Assembly: GCA_900754755.1 (NCBI GenBank) | Contig: CAAEEC010000114.1 | Span: forward strand, 1 to 5,956 | Source: Clostridia bacterium | GTDB taxonomy: Bacteria > Bacillota > Clostridia > Christensenellales > Aristaeellaceae | Length of the DNA stretch: 5,956 bases | Direction of reading: 5' to 3' | Shown: piece after piece, positions 1 through 5,353 of the stretch | How the letters are laid out: every line of letters starts with the position of its first letter | Position numbering within the stretch: position 1 is the stretch's first letter | Position numbers and translations under genes: made by a program | Notes under the pieces: model-generated | Database searches by the model: none | What the model saw: only the letters and a program-made list of their open reading frames with translations | What the model was told of the DNA's origin: nothing

Positions 1-278
1 ACCGAAACAACGCCGCTGCCGCCCAGGTTAAAAAGCCCCAGTTCCCGGCGCTCCAGGAAAAAATCAACGCCCAGCGCCGCATATACATCCAAGCCCTTTT
101 CCAACGGCACAGCTTCCCGCACGGGCATGCAGCCCAGCGTGATCATGCGATCCACATGGCTGTATACGCTCACCACTTCATCTGGCACGTACAGATTTTC
201 CATCAAAAATTCCTGGCGAATTTCTTCTGTCGTGTAGCGCTTAAAATCCCTCTGGTTGCACGAATAGCGAATGTCCAT
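1..278 (-). CDS. kduI: 5-dehydro-4-deoxy-D-glucuronate isomerase (KduI), N-terminal part, runs off left edge
   Basis: Only the first 92 codons (plus two bases of the next) are inside the window; no stop is reached. KduI isomerises 5-keto-4-deoxyuronate to 2,5-diketo-3-deoxygluconate, the step before KduD in uronate breakdown, in the cytoplasm. The translation starts MDIRYSCNQRDF and contains YSHVDRMITLGCMPV (about residues 39-53) and FFLERRELGLFNLGGSG (about 73-89). These match from memory the KduI segments YSHIDRIIVGGIMP and YFLERRELGVINIGGAG. The metal-binding histidines of the family lie further downstream and are not visible. The ATG at 278-276 has a GGAGG (290-286) 7 nt upstream, so the start is well supported. 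It follows the kdgF stop by 18 nt and is the fourth visible gene of the operon; kduD or KDG kinase/aldolase genes would be expected beyond the edge (inference). Codon usage and frame look intact. Confidence 0.93.
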   Translation of the reverse strand, partial: MDIRYSCNQRDFKRYTTEEIRQEFLMENLYVPDEVVSVYSHVDRMITLGCMPVREAVPLEKGLDVYAALGVDFFLERRELGLFNLGGSGVVS

Positions 279-285
279 ATCCTTT

Positions 286-296
286 CCTCCCCGAGG
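286..296 (-). promoter_or_regulatory. Shine-Dalgarno of kduI inside a short inverted repeat
   Basis: On the minus strand, directly after the kdgF stop codon, the sequence reads CCTC-GGG-GAGG. The four-base arms are complementary and the right arm is part of the GGAGG that sets the kduI start. If the stem forms, it hides the ribosome binding site until a ribosome finishing kdgF melts it. A 4-bp stem is weak and may be chance; the inverted repeat itself is directly visible. Confidence 0.4.
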
Positions 297-641
297 TCAT
301 TTTGCCAGAAAATCTTCGCGGATGGGCGTGAAAATGTCCACCACGATGGAGCCATCCTCCAGCGATAGCGTGCCGTGCTCCACATTGGACGCCACGTAGA
401 GGCTATCGCCAGCCTTCACCACCCGTTTTTCCTCTCCCACCGTAAATTCAAACGAACCCCGGGCAATATAGCTGATTTGCTCGTGCGGATGCTTGTGCGC
501 GCTGCCTGTGCCGCCCTTGGGCATGGTAACTTCCACCAGCATCAGCTTGCCACCGTATTTGAGAATTTTGCGCGTAACGCCGCCTTCCAGATGTTCCACC
601 GCCGTAGCGTCACCCAAACCGAATGCCGAATTTTTCTCCAT
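297..641 (-). CDS. kdgF: KdgF-type cupin, unsaturated uronate ring-opening enzyme
   Basis: A 114-residue single-domain cupin, the usual size of KdgF. KdgF converts the cyclic 4,5-unsaturated uronic acid released by pectate or alginate lyases into linear 5-keto-4-deoxyuronate, the substrate of KduI. Cupin motif 1 is HKHPHEQ at residues 49-55, with H49, H51 and Q55 in metal-ligand positions and G62 closing the motif. Motif 2 is GDSLYVASNVEH at 78-89, with H89 as the fourth ligand. The start is the ATG at 641-639, with AAGGAG at 656-651 about 9 nt upstream. An in-frame reading further upstream would overlap the end of the lyase gene and has no ribosome binding site, so it was rejected. The gene lies 29 nt after the lyase stop and 18 nt before kduI. 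Small cupins have many roles, so the assignment leans on motif pattern plus the lyase and kduI neighbours. No signal peptide is visible; the protein is cytoplasmic. Confidence 0.86.
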   Translation of the reverse strand: MEKNSAFGLGDATAVEHLEGGVTRKILKYGGKLMLVEVTMPKGGTGSAHKHPHEQISYIARGSFEFTVGEEKRVVKAGDSLYVASNVEHGTLSLEDGSIVVDIFTPIREDFLAK

Positions 642-645
642 TGCA

Positions 646-660
646 AAGAACTCCTTTCTT
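646..660 (-). promoter_or_regulatory. Shine-Dalgarno of kdgF presented in the loop of a small inverted repeat
   Basis: The minus strand reads AAGAA-AGGAG-TTCTT: perfect 5-base complementary arms with the ribosome binding site as the exact loop, 5-9 nt before the kdgF ATG. The stem is A/U only and would be marginally stable on its own. It is listed because similar arrangements occur at the two other catabolic gene starts. Confidence 0.35.
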
Positions 661-670
661 CCATCGCCGA

Positions 671-2674
671 TTAGATTTCTTCGCCAACGGTGAGCGTGCG
701 CATGCACCGCTGGCCGCCATTGTCAAAGCCAAAGGTTACGGTCCCGCCCTCGATGGCAATGTCCACAGCGCCGATTTTTTCCTCGCCCTCCGCCAGCGCG
801 AACAGGTTGGCAAAAACGATATCCGCGCAATCGTCCACCCTACGGATGAAATAGGTGAGCGTTTCGCTCGAGGGGTTGGACGGCCCCTGCGCGTATATTA
901 CAGAGGAGGGCGCGGAGCAAGCGGAATACAGTGCGAACGTGCCAGCCTGCGAGCGCCACCGAGAGACGACAACCCCTTCCGCGCGCCGCCCGTGCGCCTG
1001 CTTGAAATAGCGCGCCGGGGTGCAATCACCCAGTACGACTGGCGTATAGGCCCCCGGCTCTTCGCTGCACTCGCCCACCGGATGCACGATCCAATCGACC
1101 GTGCGCCCGGCCGCGCCGCGCACGCGAAACGCTTCCAGGAAAAAAGCGTCCGTGAACAGGATGGTTCTGCGCATCACCACGCCGCGATAGGCGGCTTCAT
1201 CCCACTGGCAAATGGTGAAACTATCCAGCTCCGCCAAGGGAGAGAGCCAGTCCGCATGCCCTTCCACCAGCGTTTCCTCGCCGCGGCGCTCAAATCGCAC
1301 CGTTCGTCCGTCACAAGGCGGCTGATTTTGGGCGTTGATGCACACCGTGTTGTGCGTGAAGGTGTTTTTGTAATAGTCATAATGCATGGGCGCGCCATAA
1401 TACACCGTGCTCAAATCGGGCATCACCGGATGCTTGCCCGCCATATAATGCAGGCCGAGCTTATCATAATGGTCGTGCTCGCCGCCAAATTTGCCATGCC
1501 GGAATAGCAGATACTGCTTTTGCTCGCTGCCACGCAAAATGGTCAACCCGGAGGCGCAATCATCGTGATAATCGGCCAGCGCGAGCGGTGGCGCGTCCTC
1601 AATGGACGGCGCGCCCCATAGCTGCGCGTCCAAAAGATTGCGCGGTCGCTGGGCATAGGCCGCGTTCAACAGTTGGGCAAACGCACGGTCGCCATAAGCG
1701 CCGTAGCCGAATTCATAGTGGAACGCCACGTTCGCTTCGGAAATGGGCGCGCCCCCGTCACCCAAGGGCGGAAAGCAACCGTCCGGCTGCAAAGCCCGTA
1801 GCGGGAAGAGCAGCATTTTGCGATATAGCCCCTCGCTCAGCAAGGAATACGGCGTATTGCGCGCCATCTTTTCATAGGCAAAGAAGTTCAGCAATCCATA
1901 GAAATGATAATCGAATGTGTTTTCAAACCACATACCGTCTTGCAGCAAACCGTGCTCCAACTGGTAACGCAAGCCGTATTTATCCTCCAGTGCATGGCGG
2001 ATATAATCTTCGCGACCGAGTGCAATGCCAACCATGCCCAATCCGGCGCCGATAATCACTTCGTGGTTGTGCAACTGCTCCGTCCGGTTTTCCAGCAAAG
2101 CTTGTGCGCCGAGTTCCAGCAAATCGCGCTCGATGTGCTCCCGCTCCGCCGCGCTGAGCGAATCGCCAATTAAGTCGTATGCCATTGCGAACTGCTGGAA
2201 GGTGCCAGCCTCGTCCAGCGCCTGGGCATTCATGCGGCCAGGCTTGTTATAGGGAATGCCGCCGTGCAGCTCATAATTTTTGTAATGATCCGCATATCCC
2301 AGCAAAATGGACGCGCTCACTGCTTGGTAGGGTTTTTCTTGTGTGAGCGCCCACACCAAGGCCGCGTTTGCACAGGTGGCTGAGTTTGTGCCGTTCACGC
2401 TGCGCCACCACGCACCCAGGTAAGGCTCGCCATTGTATATTCTTTGGCACGTGGGGCACACAAAGTCATGATCCTTGGCGTAGTCGAACGTCAGCGGCGT
2501 GGAATCCTCCGGGCAGGCAAAATAATGCCCCCATGTAGCAATGCCCGTTTCGGGAATGCGCGCACCATAGCGCAGTACCGTTTCGCAGCTTTTGCGCAAG
2601 CCTTGCAGCAGGCCGGGGTTTTCCGCCACGACCTTGCGCAGTTGGCAAAGCTTTTCTTCGGTAAACAGAATCAT
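671..2674 (-). CDS. Heparinase II/III-like polysaccharide lyase, intracellular, substrate unassigned
   Basis: A 667-residue protein with heparinase II/III layout: an alpha/alpha-toroid N-terminal half (about residues 95-310) and a beta-sheet C-terminal half (about 370-600). Relatives cleave uronic-acid polysaccharides by beta-elimination, leaving 4,5-unsaturated uronate. Visible likely catalytic residues are N203-H204 (LHNHEVIIGAG), Y256 (TFDYHFYG) and H400 in GGEHDHYDKLG. H402, D420 (MPDLSTVYYG) and H441 (THNTV) have the order and nearly the spacing of the zinc ligands known in Pedobacter heparinase II. H50, C54, C73 and C76 (HYFAC, then CPTC) form a possible extra metal site. No signal peptide is seen, so it probably acts on imported oligosaccharides, perhaps exolytically (inference). 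The ATG at 2674-2672 was chosen over a TTG 18 nt upstream because GAGGAGG (2686-2680) sits 5 nt before it. It lies 30 nt after the IclR gene and 29 nt before kdgF. The fold is confident; the CAZy family (PL12, 15, 17, 21, 35 or other) and the substrate are not. Confidence 0.87.
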   Translation of the reverse strand: MILFTEEKLCQLRKVVAENPGLLQGLRKSCETVLRYGARIPETGIATWGHYFACPEDSTPLTFDYAKDHDFVCPTCQRIYNGEPYLGAWWRSVNGTNSATCANAALVWALTQEKPYQAVSASILLGYADHYKNYELHGGIPYNKPGRMNAQALDEAGTFQQFAMAYDLIGDSLSAAEREHIERDLLELGAQALLENRTEQLHNHEVIIGAGLGMVGIALGREDYIRHALEDKYGLRYQLEHGLLQDGMWFENTFDYHFYGLLNFFAYEKMARNTPYSLLSEGLYRKMLLFPLRALQPDGCFPPLGDGGAPISEANVAFHYEFGYGAYGDRAFAQLLNAAYAQRPRNLLDAQLWGAPSIEDAPPLALADYHDDCASGLTILRGSEQKQYLLFRHGKFGGEHDHYDKLGLHYMAGKHPVMPDLSTVYYGAPMHYDYYKNTFTHNTVCINAQNQPPCDGRTVRFERRGEETLVEGHADWLSPLAELDSFTICQWDEAAYRGVVMRRTILFTDAFFLEAFRVRGAAGRTVDWIVHPVGECSEEPGAYTPVVLGDCTPARYFKQAHGRRAEGVVVSRWRSQAGTFALYSACSAPSSVIYAQGPSNPSSETLTYFIRRVDDCADIVFANLFALAEGEEKIGAVDIAIEGGTVTFGFDNGGQRCMRTLTVGEEI

Positions 2675-2688
2675 ACGAGCCTCCTCGT
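2675..2688 (-). promoter_or_regulatory. Shine-Dalgarno hairpin directly before the lyase start codon
   Basis: The minus strand reads ACGAG-GAGG-CTCGT and then immediately ATG. The two 5-base arms are perfectly complementary and the loop is GAGG, so the GAGGAGG ribosome binding site lies half in the left arm and half in the loop. A 5-bp stem with three G-C pairs touching the start codon could lower or gate lyase translation. The structure is directly visible; a regulatory role is inference. Confidence 0.5.
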
Positions 2689-2704
2689 GCAATTTGCCGT
2701 CGCG

Positions 2705-3466
2705 TTAGGTGTTTTTGAGAACCACTTCGATTTTCGCCTGCGTTTCCCGCAGCAGTTCCACACATTTGGCGATAAAGCCGCTGTCCATGCGCACCAGGGG
2801 CGCGGATACGCTTATGGCGTACACCGCTTCGCCCGCACCATTGCGCAATGGCACGGCGACGCAGCTCACATTGGCGTTGTATTCCTCGCGCTCCAGCGCG
2901 TACCCTTGCCGCCGCGTTTCCGCCAGCCGGTCGAGCAGCGCGCCCATATCCGCGATGGAATGGGGCGTGGCGCGAATCATTTCTACGCCAGCGTACAGCG
3001 CCCGCACTTGCGCGTCGTCCATGGTGGAAAGCAGGGCATTGCCCAGCGCGGTGCAGTGCAGGGGCGCGCGCCAGCCCACGTAGCTACTCATGCGAACCGA
3101 GCGCAGGGAATCCATTTTATCCACATACAGCACATTGGTTCCTGATCGCACGCTCAAGTGTACGGTTTCGTTCACCTGGTCGCGCAGAGCGAGCATCAGG
3201 CTGCGAATGTACTCCACGACATTCATACTATGGATCGCACAAGCGCCCACTTCGAACATTTTGAGACTAAGTAGATATTTCCCCGTCTCCGGCCTTTGGT
3301 ACACATAGCCAAGTTGCACAAGCGATTGCGCTAGGTTGTGAGCCGTGGAACGCGGCAGCGCAAGCTCTTTTGCCAACTCGTGCAAAAAAAGGCCTTCGGA
3401 TTTTCGGCTCAGCAATTCCAGCATTTCCATGCTCCTTTGCTGGGTGCGGTTGGGGATTTCTGCCAT
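2705..3466 (-). CDS. IclR-family transcriptional regulator, probable KdgR-like regulator of the uronate operon
   Basis: A 253-residue protein, typical IclR length. An N-terminal winged helix-turn-helix spans about residues 8-65, with the helices around LHELAKELALPRSTAHNLAQSL (28-49) and the wing ending KYLLSLKMFEVG. The IclR ligand-binding domain follows to the C terminus, with recognisable segments GWRAPLHCTALGNALL (131-146) and REEYNANVSCVAVPL (193-207). IclR proteins bind small metabolites and act as dimers or tetramers on palindromic operators; KdgR of enterobacteria senses 2-keto-3-deoxygluconate. The ATG at 3466-3464 was chosen because AAAGGAG (3477-3471) lies 4 nt upstream. An in-frame ATG at 3496 would add 10 residues but has only a weak purine stretch ahead of it. 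It is the first gene of the apparent operon, so it is likely autoregulated through the palindrome at 3504-3517. Family membership is clear; the effector is inferred from the neighbours. Confidence 0.92.
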   Translation of the reverse strand: MAEIPNRTQQRSMEMLELLSRKSEGLFLHELAKELALPRSTAHNLAQSLVQLGYVYQRPETGKYLLSLKMFEVGACAIHSMNVVEYIRSLMLALRDQVNETVHLSVRSGTNVLYVDKMDSLRSVRMSSYVGWRAPLHCTALGNALLSTMDDAQVRALYAGVEMIRATPHSIADMGALLDRLAETRRQGYALEREEYNANVSCVAVPLRNGAGEAVYAISVSAPLVRMDSGFIAKCVELLRETQAKIEVVLKNT

Positions 3467-3503
3467 AGCGCTCCTTTCTTTCGCATATGTGAACATCTTT
3501 TCT

Positions 3504-3517
3504 TACTGTGGACAGTA
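3504..3517. promoter_or_regulatory. Palindromic operator candidate (TACTGT-GG-ACAGTA)
   Basis: A perfect 6-base inverted repeat around a 2-base centre. It overlaps the downstream four bases of the -10 element (3519-3514) and the expected transcription start near 3507 of the promoter that drives the IclR gene. IclR-type regulators bind palindromes of about this size, and a protein here would block RNA polymerase. The repeat is directly visible; its identity as the operator of the adjacent IclR protein is inference. I found no second copy in the window. Confidence 0.55.
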
Positions 3518-3542
3518 TAACATAGTCCATCGCCTGTGTCAA
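3514..3542 (-). promoter_or_regulatory. Sigma-70/SigA promoter of the iclR-lyase-kdgF-kduI operon
   Basis: On the minus strand a perfect TTGACA -35 (3542-3537) is separated by 17 nt from a TATACT -10 (3519-3514), preceded by TG-n (extended -10). An A/T-rich stretch directly upstream of the -35 could serve as an UP element. The expected start near 3507 gives a leader of about 40 nt before the IclR start at 3466. A promoter this close to consensus would be strongly active unless repressed, which fits the overlapping palindrome. Confidence 0.85.
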
Positions 3543-3680
3543 GAATTATTTTCCCTATCCGCGCAAAATATTGGGGCGTAAACATAAAAATGCCTGAAGG
3601 GTTTATTCAAAGCGCGGAGCAACAAAAAATCAAAACAATAAAATTCTTCTGTTGTGAAGCCGCACGATGGACGGATGCGC
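3543..3680. other. AT-rich intergenic spacer without a recognisable gene
   Basis: This stretch lies between the permease terminator and the uronate operon promoter. It is markedly A/T-richer than its surroundings, with runs such as TTTTATTGTTTTGATTTTTTG on the minus strand. AAGAATT at 3541 and its complement AATTCTT near 3642 form a distant 7-base inverted repeat of no clear meaning. I see no credible coding frame with a ribosome binding site and no RNA gene. Confidence 0.6.
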
Positions 3681-3730
3681 AAAAAATAGCGCCCGTCCGG
3701 GTGGGAAACTCTCCCAGCCCGGGCGGGCGC
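3681..3730 (-). terminator. Intrinsic terminator of the NCS2 permease gene
   Basis: 28 nt or less after the permease stop, the minus strand forms a long GC-rich hairpin. Outer arms GCGCCCG/CGGGCGC, middle CCGGG/CCCGG and inner TGGGA/TCCCA enclose the loop GAGTT, with one mismatch and one bulged C. It is followed by TATTTTTT (3688-3681). This is a classic rho-independent terminator. The other strand lacks a T tract after the hairpin, so it acts one way. It separates the permease unit from the uronate operon. Confidence 0.92.
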
Positions 3731-3757
3731 TGTGCTTGGTATACAAAGGCGCTGCGC

Positions 3758-5185
3758 TTACTTTTCTTCCGTTTCCGCCTTTTTCTTTTCGCCGATGGAC
3801 AAGAGCGCGTTCAGGATGATGCCGAACACCGCCGCGCCGGCGATGCAGGGCACGTTCATGCCAAAGAAGGGGATGTTGCCGCCGAAGGCGTAGTTGCCGC
3901 CGATGCCGATGACCATGATGGAGGCGATGACGGCGATGTTCTTGCTGGAGAACATATCCACCTTTTTATCGATCATAATCGCCATGCCCTGCGCGGCGAT
4001 CGCGCCGAACAGATAGATTTCCAGGCCGCCGATGACCGCCAGCGGGATGCCGTAAATCACGCGGATGAGCGGCGTGAACATAGAGATGATCATGGCGAAG
4101 ATCGCCGCTACCGCCAGCACGGAAACCGAGAAGATATTGGTGATGGCCATGGTGCTGATGTTTTCGCCATAGTTGGTGCCGGCCGGGCCGCCGATCACGC
4201 CGGAAACCATATCGCACAGGCCGTCGCCAATGAGGTTGCGGCCCAGCAGGTCGATCATGTTGCGGGGCTTGCTGCCCTTGCGGCGCGCCAGGTCGTTCAC
4301 ATAGATATCCAGCTGATACATGTGCGCCGTGGATTCCGGAATGGTGGCAATGGCAATGGGCATAATCGCCACCACCGCCGCCCACGAGGCCTTGGGGAAG
4401 GAGAACGCCGGCAGCGCGAAGATGGAGCCGTCGCCCAGCCGCCAGCTGGAAGCCGCCAGCGCCTCGGCAGGCATTTCGCGGAACAAGTTCAGTTCGCCGC
4501 CGCTGAACAAAACCAGCAGCGCAGCCACGATGCAGCCCACGGCCGCGCCCAACAGCAGCGGAATCTGCCCTAGGAAGCCGCGCAGATAACGGGAGAAGAG
4601 AATGGTGGAAATGAGCGTGACCAGCGAAACCACCCACACCCAGTTCGAAGCGACCGCGCCGACCGCACCCACGGCCGGAGCCGCGTCGGAAAGGGCGTTG
4701 CCAGCCAGCGTAAGGCCGATGATCATGGCCACCGGGCCGGTGATGGAAGCGGGCAGGATCTTTTCCACGGCGCGGCGGCCGCAAAAGCGCACGAGCAGGC
4801 CCGCCGCGATGGATACCAGGCCCGACAGCACGATGCCAAACTGCGCCTGCGAGATCAGCGTCGCGGGCAGGATGCCCGTGGCCTCAAACTGGGCGATTTG
4901 CTCCGCGGTGCCCTCGGCGGCCACCATGCTGGAAATGGCCGTGAGATACGCGAAACTGGAGCCGTAGTACAGGGGGATTTTCCGCCCCGTGATCAGGATG
5001 AAAAACAACGTCGCCAGACCGCTGGCAAAAATGGTGGTGGATACCTGGAAGCCGGTGATGAGCGCCACCGTTACCGTGGCAGGGAACATCACGATCACTT
5101 GCTGCAAAGCGTACAGAAGCAGTTTTCCAAATGGGGGGCGTTCTTCCGGCAGGTAGCCAACGGAAGCGTCGAGTTTTCGATCCAT
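3758..5185 (-). CDS. NCS2-family nucleobase permease (uracil/xanthine type, UraA-like)
   Basis: A 475-residue, strongly hydrophobic inner-membrane protein with roughly 12-14 membrane segments, expected to import a nucleobase with protons or sodium. UraA-like landmarks: YYGSSFAY (73-80, TM3), PASITGPVAMIIGLTLAGNAL (145-164), ATIPESTAH (280-288), which aligns its E284 and H288 with UraA Glu241 and His245, and GTNYGENISTMAITN (336-350), whose G340-E341 match the uracil-contacting Gly-Glu of UraA. PLAVIGGLEIYLFGAIAAQG (381-400) is also typical. The C terminus is a charged cytoplasmic tail. The usual ENIG....TR signature reads ENIS....TN, so the substrate could differ from uracil; for that reason no symbol is given. 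The ATG at 5185 has GAAGG (5200-5196) 10 nt upstream. A longer reading to 5311 would include the promoter and leader and was rejected. It is somewhat longer than the roughly 430 residues of many UraA proteins. It is a single-gene unit with its own promoter, leader and terminator. Confidence 0.9.
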   Translation of the reverse strand: MDRKLDASVGYLPEERPPFGKLLLYALQQVIVMFPATVTVALITGFQVSTTIFASGLATLFFILITGRKIPLYYGSSFAYLTAISSMVAAEGTAEQIAQFEATGILPATLISQAQFGIVLSGLVSIAAGLLVRFCGRRAVEKILPASITGPVAMIIGLTLAGNALSDAAPAVGAVGAVASNWVWVVSLVTLISTILFSRYLRGFLGQIPLLLGAAVGCIVAALLVLFSGGELNLFREMPAEALAASSWRLGDGSIFALPAFSFPKASWAAVVAIMPIAIATIPESTAHMYQLDIYVNDLARRKGSKPRNMIDLLGRNLIGDGLCDMVSGVIGGPAGTNYGENISTMAITNIFSVSVLAVAAIFAMIISMFTPLIRVIYGIPLAVIGGLEIYLFGAIAAQGMAIMIDKKVDMFSSKNIAVIASIMVIGIGGNYAFGGNIPFFGMNVPCIAGAAVFGIILNALLSIGEKKKAETEEK

Positions 5186-5215
5186 CGGGCAAGCGCCTTC
5201 TTTCTGTAATTTTTC

Positions 5216-5235
5216 GCCCGCCGCGCGCGGCGGGC
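5216..5235 (-). promoter_or_regulatory. Leader hairpin 2 of the permease mRNA (perfect GC palindrome)
   Basis: A perfectly self-complementary 20-base GC-only sequence, forming an 8-bp stem with a CGCG loop. It lies about 30 nt before the permease start codon. There is no T tract on either side (GAAAAATT follows on the minus strand), so it is not a normal intrinsic terminator. The end of its right arm, continuing as CGGGCGA (5220-5214), could instead pair with TTGCCCG (5192-5186) touching the ATG. A regulatory or mRNA-stabilising role is inference. Confidence 0.55.
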
Positions 5236-5243
5236 ACACAAAC

Positions 5244-5274
5244 GCGCACCGCAGGTAATGAACCCACGGCGCAC
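5244..5274 (-). promoter_or_regulatory. Leader hairpin 1 at the 5' end of the permease mRNA
   Basis: The minus strand sequence folds into a continuous 13-bp helix (5274-5262 with 5256-5244) closed by a UCAUU pentaloop. Four of the pairs are G-U wobbles, which suggests an RNA rather than a DNA structure. The predicted transcription start near 5276 would place the hairpin right at the mRNA 5' end, where it could protect the transcript or form part of a control element. I do not recognise it as a known riboswitch, and the PyrR-binding consensus is not apparent. Confidence 0.55.
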
Positions 5275-5282
5275 TTTCGTCT

Positions 5283-5311
5283 ATTAAAGCACATTTTGTG
5301 GCATTTGTCAA
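5283..5311 (-). promoter_or_regulatory. Sigma-70/SigA promoter of the permease gene
   Basis: A minus-strand TTGACA -35 (5311-5306) is followed after 17 nt by TTTAAT (5288-5283), preceded by TG-n (extended -10). Predicted transcription starts near 5276, about 90 nt before the permease ATG. This promoter lies only 42 nt after the stop of the upstream gene and makes the permease an independent unit. Confidence 0.8.
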
Positions 5312-5353
5312 ACCAATTTCACACGCTCTCCATAATTTTACATCGCTCGGCCG

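Noticed and set aside
623..1507. Long plus-strand open frame (294 codons) opposite the lyase gene
   Set aside because: It lies entirely antisense to the well-supported lyase and the end of the kdgF region, has arginine/alanine/histidine-rich composition typical of a GC-rich complement, and shows no recognisable domain or ribosome binding site.
3536..4573. Long plus-strand open frame (345 codons) opposite the permease
   Set aside because: The translation is a low-complexity His/Arg/Asp/Ala-rich string mirroring the membrane protein's codons, and it begins in the promoter/terminator spacer without a convincing ribosome binding site.
3966..4784. Second minus-strand open frame (272 codons) inside the permease
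   Set aside because: It is a frame-shifted shadow with Arg/Gly/His-rich, non-protein-like composition, while the UraA motifs run uninterrupted in the permease frame.
5216..5235. The GC palindrome as an intrinsic terminator of the upstream MTHFR gene
   Set aside because: No T tract follows it on either strand, and it lies downstream of the permease promoter, inside that gene's leader.
5186..5276. Purine riboswitch or PyrR attenuator in the permease leader
   Set aside because: I could not find the conserved purine-aptamer junction sequences, a PyrR-like loop, or a terminator/antiterminator pair with a T run.
5186..5311. N-terminal extension of the permease by 42 codons
   Set aside because: It would cover the -35/-10 promoter and both leader hairpins, lacks a ribosome binding site, and its sequence does not resemble the NCS2 N terminus; the ATG at 5185 fits better.
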